From: an uncultured Collinsella sp.
Lineage (GTDB): Bacteria; Actinomycetota; Coriobacteriia; Coriobacteriales; Coriobacteriaceae
Assembly: GCA_958428675.1 (NCBI GenBank)
Contig: CAUAGV010000052.1
Location: 1-10,005 of the forward strand
Length of the DNA: 10,005 nt
Direction of reading: 5' to 3'
The position numbers and the translations under genes are program-made. The notes beneath the pieces were generated by a model. That model was not told where the DNA came from and ran no database searches. It saw only the letters and a program-made list of their open reading frames with translations. Below, one piece after another: positions 7,480 to 10,005 of this stretch; the stretch's first letter is position 1, and each line of letters starts with the position of its first letter.

Positions 7480-7518
7480 ATGTTTCGCGCTCCGTTAAAC
7501 AAGTATCGGGCTGGTTAA
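7480..7518 (+). CDS. Possible 12-codon leader ORF, or the detached N-terminus of the next gene
   Basis: ATG at 7480 opens a 12-residue frame (MFRAPLNKYRAG) that ends at TAA 7516-7518, one base before the ATG of the next gene at 7520. Its GGAGGT site is well spaced. Two readings fit. It could be a short leader peptide whose termination feeds ribosomes to the next start by translational coupling. Alternatively, one extra base near 7508-7515 has cut a basic N-terminal extension off the next protein; removing one base would give a basic N-region running straight into its membrane segment. Sequence alone does not decide. Confidence 0.35.
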   Translation: MFRAPLNKYRAG

Positions 7519-7519
7519 T

Positions 7520-7969
7520 ATGGGCCGCCGTACTATCTCGATAACCCTTGCAGTGGTTTGCCTGGCTGTGCTCCTGGGCGCTACGGGGCTGTTTGCTATA
7601 AGCCGAGAAACGTCCTATATCCAGGAATGCGCTTCCGAAGGGTTTGCCATTGATGGTTTCTATCGGGATGACAAAACGAGTCGGGAAACCCTGGCTTTTC
7701 TTGAGGAGGACAACTGTCGATGGCAGCTGGTCGACCAAGACGGAATCTGCACAGACGGGCAGTTTAAGCGTACGGATGACCCCAACATCCTGATATTAAA
7801 GAAGGAAAACGGCGAAGAATTCGGTACGGTCCATGTGGCGTATATGTCACGCCGACGCGAGCAGGGCCAGCTCTATCTATTTAGAGATAGCAAAGTGACC
7901 CGGTTTTATCTGGTGAGCACCGATCCGGCGTTTACGGTGGAGTCTGGCGATGTCGATGCGGACGTCTGA
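7520..7969 (+). CDS. Small membrane-anchored or secreted protein of unknown function
   Basis: I do not recognise this 149-residue protein. MGRR followed by a hydrophobic run at about residues 6-27 looks like a signal peptide or single N-terminal membrane anchor. There is no lipobox with a following Cys in the right place, since Cys14 is within the hydrophobic core. The rest (30-149) is probably extracytoplasmic. It alternates short strand-like segments and Gly/Asp turns, including GFYRDD, CRWQLVDQDGICTDGQF, ILILKKENGEEFG and GQLYLFRDSKVTRFYLV. That pattern suggests a small all-beta domain of calycin-like or META-like style, by impression only. Cys37, Cys66 and Cys77 could form a disulfide. 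The weak ribosome site and the abutting 12-codon ORF make the true start uncertain. It converges with the DUF389 gene on the other strand. Confidence 0.65.
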   Translation: MGRRTISITLAVVCLAVLLGATGLFAISRETSYIQECASEGFAIDGFYRDDKTSRETLAFLEEDNCRWQLVDQDGICTDGQFKRTDDPNILILKKENGEEFGTVHVAYMSRRREQGQLYLFRDSKVTRFYLVSTDPAFTVESGDVDADV

Positions 7970-7990
7970 TTCACGGCAATAAAACGGCGA

Positions 7991-8019
7991 GCGGGGCGCG
8001 GGTGTGAACCGCACCCCGC
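7991..8019. terminator. GC-rich hairpin between convergent genes
   Basis: GCGGGG (7991-7996) pairs with CCCCGC (8014-8019), and GCGG (7998-8001) pairs with CCGC (8009-8012). There is one C/A mismatch and a 7-base loop. On the plus strand it is followed by AATTTG; on the minus strand TTTTATT follows a few bases beyond the stem. It lies 21 bases after the stop of the plus-strand gene and 75 bases after the stop of the minus-strand DUF389 gene. It probably serves both as a weak bidirectional terminator. Confidence 0.6.
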
Positions 8020-8094
8020 AATTTGCTCGTATCCGCATCTCGTCTGCGCCTCGTCGTAGCTTGCGTACGTGCGAGCGCTCATCCCGCGCCGGCA

Positions 8095-9234
8095 TCACTT
8101 CACATCGAACTCCACGCGATCGAGTTCGGGTACGTTGAGGTTGATGAGTTTACGAGCGACGTGGCGGTCGTGTGCCCCAAGCGCCTCGCTTGTCGTCACA
8201 TGGGCGACAACCTCGCGCTCGACAAGGCCCTCCTTCTCGCCTTCGGTAGCCGAGGTCTCGACGGCGACGGTGTAATCCTTAAAGCCCGGCAGTACCGCGG
8301 CAAGCTCGCGCGTAGTTTCGGTGACGCCATAGCCGTCCTGCACGCCGGCCTGCGCCGAGCCAATGGATCCCGCGGTCATAACGATGCAGGGGATGGCAAA
8401 GATCACCGTGCCCACAATAATGCGGCGGCGCACCTTGCGTGACAGCTCGTCGACCTCGGCATTTTCCTCGGCGGTCACAATACCGTCGCCGTTCAGGTCG
8501 CGCTTGAGCGGCACGCGCAAAAGAAGCAGCACGGCTTCGGCAGCCAGTGCGATAAAGACCACGTTGATGCCAAACTCGTAGAGCGCCGAGAGAAACAGCG
8601 ATCCGCTTGCGATGGCGATGCCGTAGCCCGCCGCGCACAGGGGCGGCATGAGCGCGGTCGCCACGGCCACGCCGGCGATGAGCGTGGCGGGTTCCTGGTC
8701 GCGCGAGTTGCCCAGGCCACCCGCAAAGCCGCCCGCGAGGGCGACAGCGAGGTCCCACACGGTGGGCGTCGAGTTGTCGATAATGGCGGCCGTGGTGGTG
8801 CCAAGGGGCGAGAGCTTAAAGTACAACGTGGACGTGACCAGGCAGAAGGCCATCTGCAACGCGAGACCGGCAATGGCCTCGACGGTAATCTCGCGGTCGA
8901 GCGTGGCGATGCCATATGCCATGGCAAGGACCGATCCCATAAGCGGGCAGATGAGCATGGCGCCCACGATGGCGATGTCCGAATCGATATCGAGGCCGAT
9001 GCTCGCGATGAGCATGGCGATGATGAGGATGCATAGGTGGGAGCCGGTCAGGCGCGCCCCGTTTACAAAGCGCTTGCGGATTACGTGATAGGGCGCGCGA
9101 CCTTCGCGAATGTTGAATGCGCGCTTTAAAAAGCGGCCTGCCTGCTCGGCTGCCTCACTATGGGCGGGGCGGATGCCATGGCGCCGATGATGGCGCTCGC
9201 GCAGTCGCTTGAGCTGTTGTTTATCGAGTTCCAT
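8095..9234 (-). CDS. DUF389 family integral membrane protein with an EF-hand loop
   Basis: This 379-residue protein is recognisable as DUF389 by its signature stretches. These are SDIAIVGAMLICPLMGSVLA (85-104), the following TLDREI, and AGVAVATALMPPLCAAGYGIA (187-207). About six or seven hydrophobic segments are visible, near residues 65-81, 86-110, 119-139, 160-175, 184-210, 212-242 and 271-290. The N-terminal 60 residues are strongly basic, and the last 80 form a soluble domain. Residues 246-257 are a complete EF-hand loop (D246, N248, D250, I252, T254, E257), which I would not expect in this family. The start at 9234 follows GAGGT on the minus strand; an upstream in-frame start at 9381 would add 49 residues of unlikely composition. 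The transported or sensed substrate of DUF389 proteins is not known. The gene is probably monocistronic. Confidence 0.85.
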   Translation of the reverse strand: MELDKQQLKRLRERHHRRHGIRPAHSEAAEQAGRFLKRAFNIREGRAPYHVIRKRFVNGARLTGSHLCILIIAMLIASIGLDIDSDIAIVGAMLICPLMGSVLAMAYGIATLDREITVEAIAGLALQMAFCLVTSTLYFKLSPLGTTTAAIIDNSTPTVWDLAVALAGGFAGGLGNSRDQEPATLIAGVAVATALMPPLCAAGYGIAIASGSLFLSALYEFGINVVFIALAAEAVLLLLRVPLKRDLNGDGIVTAEENAEVDELSRKVRRRIIVGTVIFAIPCIVMTAGSIGSAQAGVQDGYGVTETTRELAAVLPGFKDYTVAVETSATEGEKEGLVEREVVAHVTTSEALGAHDRHVARKLINLNVPELDRVEFDVK

Positions 9235-9541
9235 GTTTACCTCGTTCCAGCGCGGTCCGCGTATCCCGCTCGTCGCCCTTACTCTACACCGTGGCGGGCG
9301 GGGTGTCTGTTGGATGCGGAATCCGATAGGGCGGATGACGCGGGAGCAAATGCAAATCATAGGCTCAATTCGATCCTGCAAGAATATGATGCACCAGTTC
9401 CTACATATGTGACGAAATTGTGAAGCACGAGAGCGCGAATTTCAAAAAATTCGCTGGTGACCAATGTTGCGCAACAGAATTCAAAAATCAGCTCCTACAT
9501 TTTGAAGCGTATGGATACATCCGTGTCAAAGGGAGAAAGCC
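9235..9541. promoter_or_regulatory. Divergent intergenic region with several small dyads
   Basis: This 307-base gap lies between the minus-strand DUF389 gene and the plus-strand secreted-protein gene, so it should hold both promoters. The half near DUF389 is GC-rich; the half near the secreted protein is clearly AT-rich. A TATGAT -10-like hexamer on the minus strand (9356-9361) is a candidate for DUF389, without a good -35. Dyads in the AT-rich half are GCGAATTT/AAATTCGC (9435-9454, 4-base loop), GTTGCGCAAC (9466-9475) and TTCAAAA/TTTTGAA (9480-9506). A near-copy of a 14-mer, CAGTTCCTACATAT (9395-9408) and CAGCTCCTACATTT (9489-9502), recurs 94 bases apart. No plus-strand promoter could be fixed with confidence. 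Confidence 0.5.
9435..9454. repeat. Perfect 8-bp inverted repeat, operator-like
   Basis: GCGAATTT and AAATTCGC flank a CAAA loop. It lies 88 bases before the start of the secreted protein gene. The stem is AT-rich with no T run, so a protein binding site or leader hairpin is more likely than a terminator. Confidence 0.55.
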
Positions 9542-10005
9542 ATGGCAAACTACAGTCCACAACACTTTGAGCCTCGGACTAAGGCCGTCAACGTCAAGGG
9601 CGTTGCCAACCACGCCGTCGCAACCGTTTTGACGGCGGGCCTCATCGCTCAGCCGCTTATGTCGCCGCTGGCGGCAATTGCTGCACCGTCAACCGATAAC
9701 GGCGATTCTGTTCAGGGGGGGGGTAGTTCTGTAGAGAACACCGTTGCCGCCGGTAACCAAGCGGTCGTAAAGACGGCTGCCCAGCTGGCCGAGGAGTCGG
9801 CAAAGCAGCTCAAGGACGCTCAGGCCGTCTACGATGCCGCCCAGAAGAAGGCCGACGCGGCGGGCCAGTCTCAAAAGCAGGCGCAGCAGCAAAAGAATCA
9901 GGCCTCGCAGGCTGTGAGCGACAACGAAATCGAGCAGAACGCAGCAGAAGTCGCCGCGCTCCAGGAGAAGATTGACGAGCTCAAAGCCGCCGTCGAAAAG
10001 ACCGA
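9542..10005 (+). CDS. Secreted coiled-coil surface protein, N-terminal part (3' end outside window), with in-frame G9 tract
   Basis: The ATG at 9542 follows GGGAGA with 5-base spacing, and the frame stays open for 154 codons to the window end. Residues 1-24 are a long polar N-region with Arg12, Lys14 and Lys19. Residues 25-48 are hydrophobic and end in LAAIAA, which suits signal peptidase cleavage near residue 48. A short Gly/Ser/Asp linker (49-63) follows. From about 65 on, the sequence is an Ala/Gln/Lys/Glu-rich heptad-like helix (SAKQLKDAQAVYDAAQKKAD ... EVAALQEKIDELKAAVEK), a probable long coiled coil. Secreted cell-wall hydrolases with C-terminal NlpC/P60 or CHAP domains often begin this way, but the C-terminus is not visible, so that is only a guess. 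Codons 58-61 (CAG GGG GGG GGT) contain nine consecutive G residues at 9715-9723. Confidence 0.8.
   Translation, partial: MANYSPQHFEPRTKAVNVKGVANHAVATVLTAGLIAQPLMSPLAAIAAPSTDNGDSVQGGGSSVENTVAAGNQAVVKTAAQLAEESAKQLKDAQAVYDAAQKKADAAGQSQKQAQQQKNQASQAVSDNEIEQNAAEVAALQEKIDELKAAVEKT
9715..9723 (+). repeat. Nine-G homopolymer tract inside the secreted-protein gene
   Basis: Nine uninterrupted G residues span the third base of codon 58 to the second base of codon 61, just after the signal peptide. With one G more, the next codon is TAG. With one G fewer, the frame reads GTA GTT CTG TAG. Either change ends the protein at about 61 or 63 residues, before the coiled coil. Poly-G runs of this length are classical slipped-strand contingency sites in other bacteria; function here is inference. 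Confidence 0.7.

Noticed and set aside
8023..8442. A 139-codon plus-strand frame opposite the DUF389 C-terminus.
   Set aside because: It is the antisense of a conserved membrane protein's soluble domain and has no recognisable features.
9235..9381. In-frame extension of the DUF389 protein up to 9381.
   Set aside because: The extra 49 residues look like translated non-coding DNA (Arg/Pro/Ile/Cys-rich), whereas GAGGT precedes the ATG at 9234.
9420..9632. A 70-codon plus-strand frame overlapping the start of the secreted protein.
   Set aside because: It crosses the dyad-rich intergenic region and the signal peptide region in another frame, and has no motif or good ribosome site.

Overview
The window is high-GC, densely coded DNA with strong G/C third-position bias. 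The gene content suggests a gut-type anaerobic actinobacterium of the Coriobacteriia, and Collinsella or a close relative is my best guess. The reasons are the giant fused acyl-CoA dehydratase activase-like protein, the anaerobic acyl-CoA theme, and the GC-rich coding style. This is inference from gene content; no rRNA or other marker gene is present.

Positions 1-5232 look like one transcription unit. It holds the C-terminal part of a TetR-family regulator (cut by the window edge) and, 11 bases later, a 1594-residue protein. That protein joins two HgdC/BadF-type ATPase domains to DUF2229 and 2-hydroxyacyl-CoA-dehydratase-like regions. A strong intrinsic terminator closes the unit. Positions 5379-6333 encode a 3-hydroxyacyl-CoA dehydrogenase whose reading frame is broken by one extra base near 6041-6043. 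A long perfect hairpin follows at 6375-6419. A chromosomal AAC(3)-like N-acetyltransferase then lies at 6458-7255.

From 7256 to 7519 there is a non-coding stretch with a poly-G tract, an inverted repeat and a 12-codon ORF with an excellent ribosome binding site. It leads into a small membrane-anchored protein of unknown function (7520-7969). That gene converges with a minus-strand DUF389 membrane protein (8095-9234), and a GC-rich hairpin lies between them. The DUF389 protein carries a textbook EF-hand calcium-binding loop between its membrane segments.

A 307-base intergenic region rich in small dyads (9235-9541) separates the DUF389 gene from a divergently transcribed secreted coiled-coil protein that runs off the window end. 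Its sixth decade of codons contains nine consecutive G residues. Adding or removing one G brings a stop within a few codons, so the tract has the structure of a phase-variation switch. I consider this the most interesting signal in the window. I see no rRNA, tRNA, CRISPR array or insertion sequence.
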